The notes under the pieces: generated by a model | The model's database searches: none | What the model was told of the DNA's origin: nothing | What the model saw: the letters and a program-made list of their open reading frames with translations, nothing else | Part shown: piece by piece, positions 35,014 to 42,747 of the stretch | How the letters are laid out: every line of letters begins with the position of its first letter | Position numbering within the stretch: position 1 is the first letter of the stretch | Program-made: the position numbers and the translations under genes | Assembly (NCBI RefSeq): GCF_049056525.1 | Contig: NZ_JBHUPT010000059.1 | Coordinates: 1 to 64,000 of the forward strand | Length of the DNA: 64,000 nt | Reading direction: 5' to 3' | Source of the DNA: Leisingera coralii | Lineage (GTDB): Bacteria; Pseudomonadota; Alphaproteobacteria; Rhodobacterales; Rhodobacteraceae

Positions 35014-35343
35014 TCAGCCGATGGCGATTTTCTTCTTGGTGTCGTAGACGGAGCCGTCGTCGTCATACCAGGTGAACACGAACTCACCCGCTTCCGGCAC
35101 GGTCGCGTCGAATTCGAAATAGGGGTTGGTGGAGATCGCGGGCTCCATCGCAACGTCCAGCACCATCGTGCCGTTGAACTCGCAGGTGAAGCGGTTGATG
35201 ATCGAGCGCGGGATCAGGTTGCCTTCCTTGTCCTTGCGCTGGCCGCTTTCCATCTTGTGGCTGATCAGGGTCTTGATGGTGACCGCCTCGCCGGCAGCAG
35301 CAGACTTCGGGACCTTGACGCGGGGTTTAACACCGGATGCCAT
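35014..35343 (-). CDS. soxZ: SoxZ, partner of the SoxY sulfur carrier
   Basis: 109 residues, normal length. Characteristic VKVPKSAAAGEAVTIKTLIS ... HKMESGQRKD and EGNLIPRSIINRFTCEFNG. No signal peptide; it is co-exported with Tat-dependent SoxY as a heterodimer. AGGAGAG-type site upstream of ATG 35343. Confidence 0.95.
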   Translation of the reverse strand: MASGVKPRVKVPKSAAAGEAVTIKTLISHKMESGQRKDKEGNLIPRSIINRFTCEFNGTMVLDVAMEPAISTNPYFEFDATVPEAGEFVFTWYDDDGSVYDTKKKIAIG

Positions 35344-35387
35344 GTCTTTAACTCTCCTTAAGAATTCCGTTCAGGGAGCGGGCGGCC

Positions 35388-35807
35388 TCAGCCGCCGCAG
35401 CCGCCGATGGTGACTTTGACGGTGGCGCTGGTCTTGGCAAAGGAACCGTCTGCCAGCTTGGCAACCGCAACCACGTCCTGGGTACCCGCCAGGCGGATCC
35501 GGGTGGAGGCCGCCTGCTGCGCCGCGCCGGGGCCGAAGTTGAAGGTTGCAACACCCGGTTCCGGGTTGCCGGTGGCCAGCACCAGGATCGCAGTGGCGCC
35601 CGGCGCCTCGACCGAGATCGGAACGGTGTTGCCGTTTTCGGCAATCTCCGGCGCGTTCAGCGTGACGCCCCCTTCGGCCATCTCGGCACCGCCGGTAAAG
35701 GCGGCGATCCGGTCGTCCGCCGCCGCGTTCACGCGGAACGGCAGCACGGTAACCACGGCAGCGCCCAGGCCCATCGCCAGGGTCTCACGGCGTGAGAACT
35801 CCATCAT
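35388..35807 (-). CDS. soxY: SoxY, covalent sulfur carrier
   Basis: 139 residues. Twin-arginine signal (FSRRETLAMGLGAAVVTVLP) and the C-terminal swinging arm GGCGG, whose cysteine carries all intermediates of thiosulfate oxidation. A GGAGA ribosome site precedes the ATG pair. Encoded between soxX and soxZ. Confidence 0.96.
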   Translation of the reverse strand: MMEFSRRETLAMGLGAAVVTVLPFRVNAAADDRIAAFTGGAEMAEGGVTLNAPEIAENGNTVPISVEAPGATAILVLATGNPEPGVATFNFGPGAAQQAASTRIRLAGTQDVVAVAKLADGSFAKTSATVKVTIGGCGG

Positions 35808-35861
35808 ATCTCTCCTTTGAATTCACATCGGTGCAGGGCGCGGAACGGCCCCGCCCGCGCC

Positions 35862-36338
35862 TTACTCTTCTTTCAGCGTCGCGAGGAACGCGACCACATC
35901 CTCGATCTCCTGCGCCGTCAGGATCGGCGGCAGCGGCTCCTGCCCGGCATCGCCGGTATAGGCATCGCCCGGGCGGATGAAGCCTTCGACCTTGTAGAAG
36001 GCCGGCATCATGGTGCCTTCGAATGTCATCTTGGCATTGGCCACCAGCCCGCGCAGTTCCTCCTCGGTCCAGCGGTCGCCGGCGCCATCCAGCGACGGGC
36101 CGATCTCGCCATGGAACGGCACATCCGCCAGCGCGCTCACCTGGTGGCAGGCCACGCAGTTGCCCTTGGATTTGGTGCCGGCAACAATCGCCCCGTTGGC
36201 CGCATCACCCGCAACGCCGGTCAGCGAGGCCGCAACCTCGCCATACTCGCCGTACTGCACCGCTTTCGGAGCAACCTCCCCGGCCAAAGCCGCAGCCCCG
36301 GCCAGGCTCAGCGCCAGTGTCAGAGATGTAAACTTCAT
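35862..36338 (-). CDS. soxX: SoxX, monohaem cytochrome subunit of SoxAX
   Basis: 158 residues from ATG 36338 (GGGAGGACAC upstream; ATG 36350 is less likely). Signal peptide MKFTSLTLALSLAGAAALAG. Haem motif CVACH and axial Met in EGTMMPAFY. It forms the SoxAX cytochrome with SoxA. A perfect SoxR-type operator lies upstream. Confidence 0.95.
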   Translation of the reverse strand: MKFTSLTLALSLAGAAALAGEVAPKAVQYGEYGEVAASLTGVAGDAANGAIVAGTKSKGNCVACHQVSALADVPFHGEIGPSLDGAGDRWTEEELRGLVANAKMTFEGTMMPAFYKVEGFIRPGDAYTGDAGQEPLPPILTAQEIEDVVAFLATLKEE

Positions 36339-36424
36339 GTGTCCTCCCATTGGCTGCCGCTTTAACCGGGCGGCCTGCTTAGCTTTGCATACCGTAGGGC
36401 ACAGCGGCCCCGATACGCAACAAC

Positions 36425-36444
36425 AAATTCATTATTGTGAATTT
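36425..36444. promoter_or_regulatory. SoxR-type operator between soxW and soxX
   Basis: AAATTCA-N6-TGAATTT, perfect over 7-base arms, 86 bases upstream of soxX. The soxW-soxX gap is one of the two places where SoxR has been shown to bind in Pseudaminobacter. This is the strongest copy in the window and likely controls soxXYZA. Confidence 0.78.
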
Positions 36445-36465
36445 TTATAGATGATGCGCGAAAGG

Positions 36466-37047
36466 TCAGTCTGTGGACCCATTGTTGCGCTCCTGTATCC
36501 GGCGCGCGTGATAACGCTGGAAATCTTCCCCGTTATCAATCGCATAGCGCTTTTCGTTGACCCATGTAAACATGTCCAGCGTGGTTCCTGCGCCAAACGC
36601 ACCCGGCATCATCGCCACCGCAGCCTCGGGCGCCGAGACATCTTCTGCCACTTCCTCCGGCAGGAACAGAATCGTCGGTGTGAACAGAACGCCCCATTTG
36701 CGGGCCATGTCCTTTTCCGCCAGCGCCTCGCCGTCAAAGTCGGTCACCTCCACATCGCCGTAAAGGTTCAGCTGCACGACAAAGAAGTTGTCTTCGATGT
36801 ACTGGCTGATTTCCGGGCGGGGAAAGATCTCCTCGTGCATCTTGGTGCAATAGACGCAGCCGCGCTGCTCAAAGATCAGAGCCAGGCGTTTGCCCTCGCC
36901 ATTGGCCTCTTCCAGATCCTCCCGCAGATCCTTGAAGGTGTCCCGCATCCACGACGTCTTGTGCAGCCCGTCATCGCCCAGCTCCGCCGCGGCCAAGGGC
37001 GCGGCAAGAACCACGGCCATTAACACTTTTGCAATACTTCTCAGCAT
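36466..37047 (-). CDS. soxW: SoxW, periplasmic thioredoxin
   Basis: 193 residues from ATG 37047 (GGAGGGC upstream). Signal peptide MLRSIAKVLMAVVLAAPLAA, thioredoxin-like active site CVYC in EQRGCVYCTKMH, cis-proline loop GVLFTPTILFLP. It is reduced by the membrane protein SoxV and supports the Sox enzymes. Starts 19 bases after soxV. Confidence 0.93.
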   Translation of the reverse strand: MLRSIAKVLMAVVLAAPLAAAELGDDGLHKTSWMRDTFKDLREDLEEANGEGKRLALIFEQRGCVYCTKMHEEIFPRPEISQYIEDNFFVVQLNLYGDVEVTDFDGEALAEKDMARKWGVLFTPTILFLPEEVAEDVSAPEAAVAMMPGAFGAGTTLDMFTWVNEKRYAIDNGEDFQRYHARRIQERNNGSTD

Positions 37048-37066
37048 GTTGCCCTCCACATTTCAC

Positions 37067-37804
37067 TCACCCGATTGCACTGAAACCCGGCACCCAGCGG
37101 ATCATCGCCTCGGCGATCAGCCGCACCCCGCCAGTGGCGATCAGCACCGCAAACAGCACCAGCATCGCGCCCATGCCCTTCTCCACCCAGGCAAAGGCGC
37201 TGCGGTGGCGCGCAACCCAGCCCAGGAACGGCTTGGCAAACAGCGCCGCGACCACAAAGGGCGCCGTCATGCCCAGCCCGTAAACCAGCAGCAGCACCCC
37301 GCCCCGCCAGACATCGCCCATGCCGGAGGCAATCATCAGGATCGACGCCAGCGCCGGCCCCACGCAGGGCGTCCAGCCGAACCCGAACGCCAGCCCCATC
37401 AGATAGGCGCCCAAGACCGTAGAGGGCTCCGCTGAACTCTCCAGCCGCGCCTCGCGGTACAGCAGCGGAATCTTCACCACCCCCAGGAAATGCAGCCCGA
37501 ACAGCAGCAACAGCGCCGCCGCGCCGTAGGACAGAACCTCCAGATACCGCCCGAACAGCTGCCCCAGCGCGGTTGCCCCCATGCCCATCAGCATGAACAC
37601 CGTGGTCACCCCGGCGGCAAAACAGACCGCAGACACCAGCAGCCGCCGCTGCGCACCCACAGCAATCGCCCCGTCCCCGCGCAGCTCCGCCATCGACAGC
37701 CCGCCCATGTAGGACAGGTAAAACGGCACCATCGGCAGGATGCAGGGGGTGAAAAAGCTCAGCAATCCTGCGATCAATGCGCCAAACAGGGAAATTTCGA
37801 GCAT
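37067..37804 (-). CDS. soxV: SoxV, CcdA-type thiol-disulfide transporter
   Basis: 245 residues from ATG 37804. Six membrane helices; the two redox cysteines lie in FFTPCILPMVP (helix 1) and GWTPCVGPAL (helix 4). It passes electrons from cytoplasmic thioredoxin to periplasmic SoxW. First gene of the minus-strand soxVW unit, opposite soxS. Confidence 0.92.
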   Translation of the reverse strand: MLEISLFGALIAGLLSFFTPCILPMVPFYLSYMGGLSMAELRGDGAIAVGAQRRLLVSAVCFAAGVTTVFMLMGMGATALGQLFGRYLEVLSYGAAALLLLFGLHFLGVVKIPLLYREARLESSAEPSTVLGAYLMGLAFGFGWTPCVGPALASILMIASGMGDVWRGGVLLLVYGLGMTAPFVVAALFAKPFLGWVARHRSAFAWVEKGMGAMLVLFAVLIATGGVRLIAEAMIRWVPGFSAIG

Positions 37805-37854
37805 CACACCCCCAACAGGCCCCACGCGAACGTTATCCCGGCCCGGCTTGTATC

Positions 37855-37870
37855 ATTCACATATTCGAAT
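37855..37870. promoter_or_regulatory. degenerate SoxR-type operator between soxS and soxV
   Basis: ATTCA-CATATT-CGAAT, one mismatch from ATTCA-N6-TGAAT. It is placed in the only divergent promoter region of the cluster, the other gap known to bind SoxR in Pseudaminobacter. It could control both soxVW and soxSRT. Confidence 0.6.
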
Positions 37871-37904
37871 TATGTTGAGTCATACGGTACCGTCAACAGA
37901 TGGA

Positions 37905-38297
37905 ATGACATCCATGCACCTTATCCGGCAACTGGCTGCTGCCGCAGCCATGGCCTTTGCAACGCTGCCCGCCTGGGCGGCGGAACTGGTGATGGTCGAA
38001 CAGCCGGGCTGCGAGTGGTGCGCCCGCTGGAATGCGGAGATCGCCCCGATCTACCCCAAAACAGCCGAGGGCAAACACGCCCCCCTGCGCCGTGTAGACC
38101 TCCGCTCCCTGCCCGATGACCTGCAGGTTACCCGCCGGGTCATGTTCACCCCCACCTTCCTGGTTGTCGAGGACGGCGAGGAGCGCGCCAGGCTCGAAGG
38201 CTACCCGGGTGAAGATTTTTTTTGGCCTTTGATCGCGGATTTGCTAAGCGCACATACAGGGTTTGTTGATAATACGAACTCAAAGGGCGGCAGCTGA
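37905..38297 (+). CDS. soxS: SoxS, periplasmic thioredoxin-like reactivating protein
   Basis: 130 residues from ATG 37905, or 127 from ATG 37914; neither has a strong site. Signal peptide with core LIRQLAAAAAMAFATLPAWA. Redox site CEWC in QPGCEWCARW and a cis-proline MFTPTFLVV. In Paracoccus SoxS keeps SoxYZ in active form. First gene of soxS-soxR-soxT. Confidence 0.88.
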   Translation: MTSMHLIRQLAAAAAMAFATLPAWAAELVMVEQPGCEWCARWNAEIAPIYPKTAEGKHAPLRRVDLRSLPDDLQVTRRVMFTPTFLVVEDGEERARLEGYPGEDFFWPLIADLLSAHTGFVDNTNSKGGS

Positions 38298-38357
38298 GCG
38301 CCCTGATGGGGCAAGAGAGAGGAGTGCGGCACCGAGGTGCCGCTCAGGAGACGACAC

Positions 38358-38696
38358 ATGGCACTACCGCAGTTTTCCGCCGACATGGACCCGGAAGAAA
38401 TGGACAAGATGGTCGAAAACGCGACCAAGGCATCCAACTTCCTCAAGGCAATCAGCCACGAAGGCCGGCTGATGATCCTGTGCCATCTGGTTTCGGGTGA
38501 GAAATCCGTGACCGAGCTTGAGGAGCTTTTGTCAGCCCGCCAGGCCGCCGTCTCCCAGCAGCTCTCCCGCCTGCGTCTGGAAGGGCTGGTCATTCCCCGC
38601 CGGGAAGGCAAGGCGATTTTCTACCGGCTGGCAGACGACAAACCCCGCCGGATGCTGGAAGTGGTCTATGAGCTGTTCTGCAAGGAAGAAGGCTGA
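38358..38696 (+). CDS. soxR: SoxR, ArsR-family persulfide-type repressor
   Basis: 112 residues from ATG 38358 (AGGAGACG upstream). Winged HTH of the ArsR family (SVTELEELLSARQAAVSQQL). Two cysteines only, C42 in RLMILCHLVSG and C108 in YELFCKEEG, match the conserved pair of SqrR/BigR that forms a tetrasulfide bridge with persulfide. In SqrR this releases DNA. It probably represses all sox units through ATTCA-N6-TGAAT sites. Confidence 0.93.
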   Translation: MALPQFSADMDPEEMDKMVENATKASNFLKAISHEGRLMILCHLVSGEKSVTELEELLSARQAAVSQQLSRLRLEGLVIPRREGKAIFYRLADDKPRRMLEVVYELFCKEEG

Positions 38697-38716
38697 CGCC
38701 TGACTGAAACCCCGGC

Positions 38717-39775
38717 ATGTTTGACCTCCTGACAGAACACCAGCTGGCCGCCTGCATCGGGCTTCTGGGCGGTGTGGCTCTTGGGCTTGCCGCCCGGCTG
38801 GGGCGGTTCTGCACCTTGGGGGCGATCGAAGACCTGCTCTATGGCGGCTCGTCCCTGCGGATGCGGATGTGGGGGGTGGCCATCGGCGTGGCTGTCACCG
38901 CCAGCTTTGCGCTGCTGGGGCTGGGCCTGGTGGATGCGGGCCAGTCCTTTTACCTGTCGATCCGCTGGATGCCCGCCGCCTCGATCCTGGGCGGGCTGAT
39001 GTTCGGCTACGGCATGGCGCTCAGCGGCAACTGCGGCTACGGCGCCATTGCCCGGCTTGGCGGCGGCGATCTGCGCAGCTTTGTGATCGTGCTGGTGATG
39101 GGGGTTTCCACTTACGTCGTCCTCGCAGGCCCCCTCGCCCCTGTGCGCAACTTTTTCTTCGCGCAGCAGGACGTCACCAATGAGATCCCGCCGGGCCTCG
39201 CCCACTATGCCGCTGCCTGGAGCGGGCTGCCGCTGGCTGCCGTTGGCACCGCCGCTGGCCTGCTGATCCTGCTGCTCTCCCTCGCCAATGCCGAGCTCCG
39301 CCGGGACAAGCAGGCGCTGTTCTGGTCCGCGGTTGTGGGGCTGGCCGTAACCTCCGGCTGGGCCGGAACCACTTACATCAACGCCGAAGGGTTCGAGGCA
39401 CTGCCGGTGGTCTCCCACTCCTTCTCGGCCCCGTTGGGCGAAACCATCCTCTGGACCATGACCGGCTCCTTGCGACCGCTGTCCTTTGCCGTCGGCTCCA
39501 TCGCCGGGGTCTGGGCCGGCGCCTTCCTCGGCTCGCTGATCAAGGGCCATTTCCGCTGGGAGGCCTGCGAGGACCCGCGCGAGCTGCGCCGCCAGATCAT
39601 CGGCGCCGCGATCATGGGGGCCGGTGCGGTGATTGCCATGGGCTGTACCGTCGGCCAGGGCCTCAGCGCGTTCTCACTGCTGGCGGTCTCGGCACCGGTC
39701 ACCATGCTGGCGATCTTTGCCGGTGCTGCCATCGGGCTGCGCCAGCTGATCGAGGGCTTCCGCCCGGCAGAATAA
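38717..39775 (+). CDS. soxT: SoxT-type YeeE/YedE sulfur-species transporter
   Basis: 352 residues, about 9-10 membrane helices. Cysteine motifs of the TsuA/YeeE pore: GRFCTLGAIEDLLY, LSGNCGYGAIARLGGG and AMGCTVGQGLSAFS. It lies 20 bases after soxR. In Pseudaminobacter SoxT has been proposed to import thiosulfate-derived sulfur for signalling to SoxR. Full-length version of the split pair at 3956-4821. Confidence 0.88.
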   Translation: MFDLLTEHQLAACIGLLGGVALGLAARLGRFCTLGAIEDLLYGGSSLRMRMWGVAIGVAVTASFALLGLGLVDAGQSFYLSIRWMPAASILGGLMFGYGMALSGNCGYGAIARLGGGDLRSFVIVLVMGVSTYVVLAGPLAPVRNFFFAQQDVTNEIPPGLAHYAAAWSGLPLAAVGTAAGLLILLLSLANAELRRDKQALFWSAVVGLAVTSGWAGTTYINAEGFEALPVVSHSFSAPLGETILWTMTGSLRPLSFAVGSIAGVWAGAFLGSLIKGHFRWEACEDPRELRRQIIGAAIMGAGAVIAMGCTVGQGLSAFSLLAVSAPVTMLAIFAGAAIGLRQLIEGFRPAE

Positions 39776-39944
39776 TCCGCTGTCCCCGCGGGGACAGGCC
39801 AGGGATTCCGATTGCCGCGCAGATTGAAGATCTTGGTTAATTTTCATTAACGATTACATGCGTGTTACAAGCCACTCTTAAGATATCCGGGCCTCCCACC
39901 CCCGCAGCCCCGAATTGATATTTCCAAACAACCCGGAGCCCGCC

Positions 39945-41978
39945 GTGAACCGCAAGCAGACCATCAAAGACCCGCAAAACGGCAATAAGGCGGAAGCATT
40001 TGAGGCCGCCGACGACATTCCCGCCAACCCGTCTCGCGGCCGAACCATCGGCGATGTGATTGCCGCCCGCTATGGCCGCCGCGCAGCATTGAAGGGGATA
40101 CTGGGCACCTCCGCCGCCACCGCCCTGTTCGGCGTCTCAGCCCTGACCGCTCCGCGCCAGGGCAACGCCGCATCCCCTGCTGCCCAAAGCCGCTATGCCT
40201 TTGACGAGCTGGAATGGGGCAATGACGAAACGCACCATGTGGCGCCGGGCTATGACGCCGATGTGCTGCTGCGCTGGGGAGACCCGATCCTCGCAGGCGC
40301 CCCGGAATTTGACGTGATGAACCAGACGGCGGAAGCCCAGCTGCAGCAGTTCGGCTATAACAACGACTACGTCGGCTTTGTGCCGCTCAACGCTGACGGC
40401 ACCCGCGGCCTGTTGTGCGTGAACCACGAATACACCAACGAAGAGGTGATGTTCCCGGGCCTCGGCCGCCAGGACAAGGCGGAGTTCGCCGGCATGACCC
40501 GCGAGCTGGTTGAGGTCGAGATGGCGGCGCATGGCGGCTCGGTTGTGGAAATCACCCGCGGGGCTGATGGGAAGTGGTCGGTTGTGCGTGACGGCGCGAT
40601 GAACCGCCGCATCTCGCCGCTAAACACCGCGATGGCCATTGACGGGCCCGCCGCAGGCCACCCGCGGATGCAGACCAGCGCCGATCCCAGCGGACGCGAG
40701 GTTATCGGCACGCTGAACAATTGCGCCGGCGGCATGACCCCCTGGGGCACCTGGCTGATGGCCGAGGAGAACTTTCACGGCTATTTCTGGACCGACCGCC
40801 TCGACACTGAAGGCGAGCCGGATCTCTCGGGCCAGCCGGACGCGGCCCGGATGGAACGCTATGGCGTGCCCGGCATGTGGTATGCTTGGGGCAAATACCA
40901 CGACCGCTTTAATACTGACAAAGAACCCAATGAAGTGAACCGTTTCGGCTGGGTTGTTGAGGTCGACCCGATGGACCCGCTCTCCAAACCGGTGAAGCAC
41001 ACCGCCCTGGGCCGTTTCGCGCATGAGGGCGCGGAAACCACCCTGTCACGGGACGGCCGGCTGGTGGTCTACATGGGCGATGATGCGCGGTTCGAATATG
41101 TCTACAAATACGTCTCCGGCGGCATGGTGTCAGAGGACCGCGCGGCCAATGCGCGGCTGCTGAGCGAAGGCACGCTTTATGTGGCCCGGTTTGAGGCTGA
41201 CGGCACCCACCGCTGGCTGCCGCTGGTGCATGGCCAGGGTCCGCTGACGGCGGAGAACGGCTTTGCCAGCCAGGCGGATGTGCTGATTGATGCGCGGCTG
41301 GCGGCAGATGCGCTGGGGGCCACTCCGATGGACCGGCCCGAGGACGCCTCGCCGCGCGGAGACGGCACCGCCTTTGTGATGCTGACCAACAACTCCAAGC
41401 GCAAGGCCGGCCAGACCGATGCCGCCAACCCGCGGCCCGCGTCGGATTTCGGCCATATCATCGAGATCCGGGAGGACGGCGGCGACCATGCAGCGGCAAG
41501 CGGCCGCTGGTCAATCCTGGTGAAATGCGGCGATCCGGAGATTGCCGAAGTGGGCGCCGAATGGAACCCGGAAACCTCTGAACACGGCTGGTTCGGCTCC
41601 CCCGACAACAGCGCGATGGACGCGGCGGGACGGCTGTGGGTGGCCACCGACCAGGGCAGCAGATGGGACAAGACCGGCAAGTCGGACGGTCTTTACGGGG
41701 TGGAGACCGACGGGAGCCTGCGCGGCCATTCCAAGCTGTTCTTCCGCTGCCCCGTGGGGGCTGAGCTGTGCGGGCCGTGCTTCACCCCGGACGGTGAGAC
41801 GCTGTTTCTGGCCGTGCAGCATCCGGGCACCGACGGCACCAAGGACCTGACAGGCTTCGGGCGTGCCTCTACTTTTGAGGACCCTGCCACCCGCTGGCCG
41901 GATTTCGATCCGCAGATGCCGCCGCGGCCCTCGGTTGTGGTGGTCACCAAACAGGGCGGCGGCAAGATCGCGGTCTGA
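39945..41978 (+). CDS. PhoX-family alkaline phosphatase-like protein (DUF839)
   Basis: 677 residues from GTG 39945, which has GGAG seven bases upstream; an upstream TTG at 39915 is an alternative. A twin-arginine segment lies at about residues 44-60 (GRRAALKGILGTSAATALFG), so it is Tat-exported after a long charged N-region. Motifs of PhoX include LCVNHEYTNEEVMFPG, EENFHGYFWT and DNSAMDAAGRLWVATDQG. PhoX uses calcium and iron to release phosphate from esters. No clear Pho box was found upstream. Confidence 0.87.
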   Translation: MNRKQTIKDPQNGNKAEAFEAADDIPANPSRGRTIGDVIAARYGRRAALKGILGTSAATALFGVSALTAPRQGNAASPAAQSRYAFDELEWGNDETHHVAPGYDADVLLRWGDPILAGAPEFDVMNQTAEAQLQQFGYNNDYVGFVPLNADGTRGLLCVNHEYTNEEVMFPGLGRQDKAEFAGMTRELVEVEMAAHGGSVVEITRGADGKWSVVRDGAMNRRISPLNTAMAIDGPAAGHPRMQTSADPSGREVIGTLNNCAGGMTPWGTWLMAEENFHGYFWTDRLDTEGEPDLSGQPDAARMERYGVPGMWYAWGKYHDRFNTDKEPNEVNRFGWVVEVDPMDPLSKPVKHTALGRFAHEGAETTLSRDGRLVVYMGDDARFEYVYKYVSGGMVSEDRAANARLLSEGTLYVARFEADGTHRWLPLVHGQGPLTAENGFASQADVLIDARLAADALGATPMDRPEDASPRGDGTAFVMLTNNSKRKAGQTDAANPRPASDFGHIIEIREDGGDHAAASGRWSILVKCGDPEIAEVGAEWNPETSEHGWFGSPDNSAMDAAGRLWVATDQGSRWDKTGKSDGLYGVETDGSLRGHSKLFFRCPVGAELCGPCFTPDGETLFLAVQHPGTDGTKDLTGFGRASTFEDPATRWPDFDPQMPPRPSVVVVTKQGGGKIAV

Positions 41979-42004
41979 CCTGAAATCCGCCATTGAAAAA
42001 CGGA

Positions 42005-42026
42005 GCGCGCCCCGTCCGGGGCGCGC
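42005..42026 (+). terminator. GC-rich hairpin after the phoX-like gene
   Basis: Arms GCGCGCCCCG and CGGGGCGCGC around a 2-base centre, 27 bases beyond the stop at 41978. No T-tract. It separates the phoX-like gene from the DUF302 gene. Confidence 0.55.
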
Positions 42027-42132
42027 GCAGGTTTCAGCCCTGGCAGGCAGGCTGCCGCCTGATGCACGCGATTGTGAGCGGCAGGATCCCGGCCTTGCCC
42101 TAGAAACGGGAGAAACCCTGTGGAGACCTGCC

Positions 42133-42603
42133 ATGTATGCCAAACGCCTGACAGCGGCCCTGATCCTTGCGGCCTCCGCCGCATCCGCCGGCAGCATCGC
42201 GCCGCGCGACGGCTGGGCGGTGCATGAAACCGCCAAGCCCTATGCACAGCTGATCGAGGACGTGAAAGCCGCCGCCAAGGCGGAAGGCCTGGGGGTGGTC
42301 ACCCAGGCGGGCCCCACCCAGGCGGCAGCGGCCCGCGGCATTACCATTCCCGGCAACCGGGTCATTGGCCTGTTCAACAATGATTTCGCGGTGAAGATCC
42401 TCGCCCTTTCCACCGCGGCGATGATCGAGGCGCCGGTGCGCATGTATGTGACCGAGGAGGCCGACGGCATCGCCACCCTGTCCTACAAGCTGCCCACCCA
42501 TGTCTTTGCGCCGTATGCGGAGGAAGGCGGCGCGGGGCTGGCGGCCCTCGCAGGCCAGCTCGACCGCCGCTTTGCGCTGATAGCGGAACGGGCGTTGAAA
42601 TAG
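42133..42603 (+). CDS. DUF302-domain exported protein
   Basis: 156 residues with a signal peptide (MYAKRLTAALILAASAASAG). DUF302 fold: GWAVHETAKPYAQLIEDVKA and VIGLFNNDFAVKILALSTAA, RMYVTEEADGIATLSYKLP. Function unknown. GGAGA lies upstream of ATG 42133. It stands alone between phoX and the ThDP enzyme. Confidence 0.82.
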   Translation: MYAKRLTAALILAASAASAGSIAPRDGWAVHETAKPYAQLIEDVKAAAKAEGLGVVTQAGPTQAAAARGITIPGNRVIGLFNNDFAVKILALSTAAMIEAPVRMYVTEEADGIATLSYKLPTHVFAPYAEEGGAGLAALAGQLDRRFALIAERALK

Positions 42604-42747
42604 GTCCCGGCGTTTTCCGGTTTCGCTTGCTCACGCCGCTGTTTGCGCCGAATTCCGCCGCAGCATTTCTCACACTGCCGTGAACGGGCTTGCGCGCGGG
42701 CGCAGCCTCGGCAATCTGGCGGTAATTCAACGGATTGGACGGACAAG

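Noticed and set aside
35821..35836. Further SoxR operator between soxX and soxY
   Set aside because: ATTCA is followed by TGCAG instead of TGAAT at the right distance. Too degenerate next to the clear copies.
39835..39900. Possible Pho box upstream of the phoX-like gene
   Set aside because: TGTTACAAG-like text is present, but no two correctly spaced half-sites matching CTGTCAT were found.
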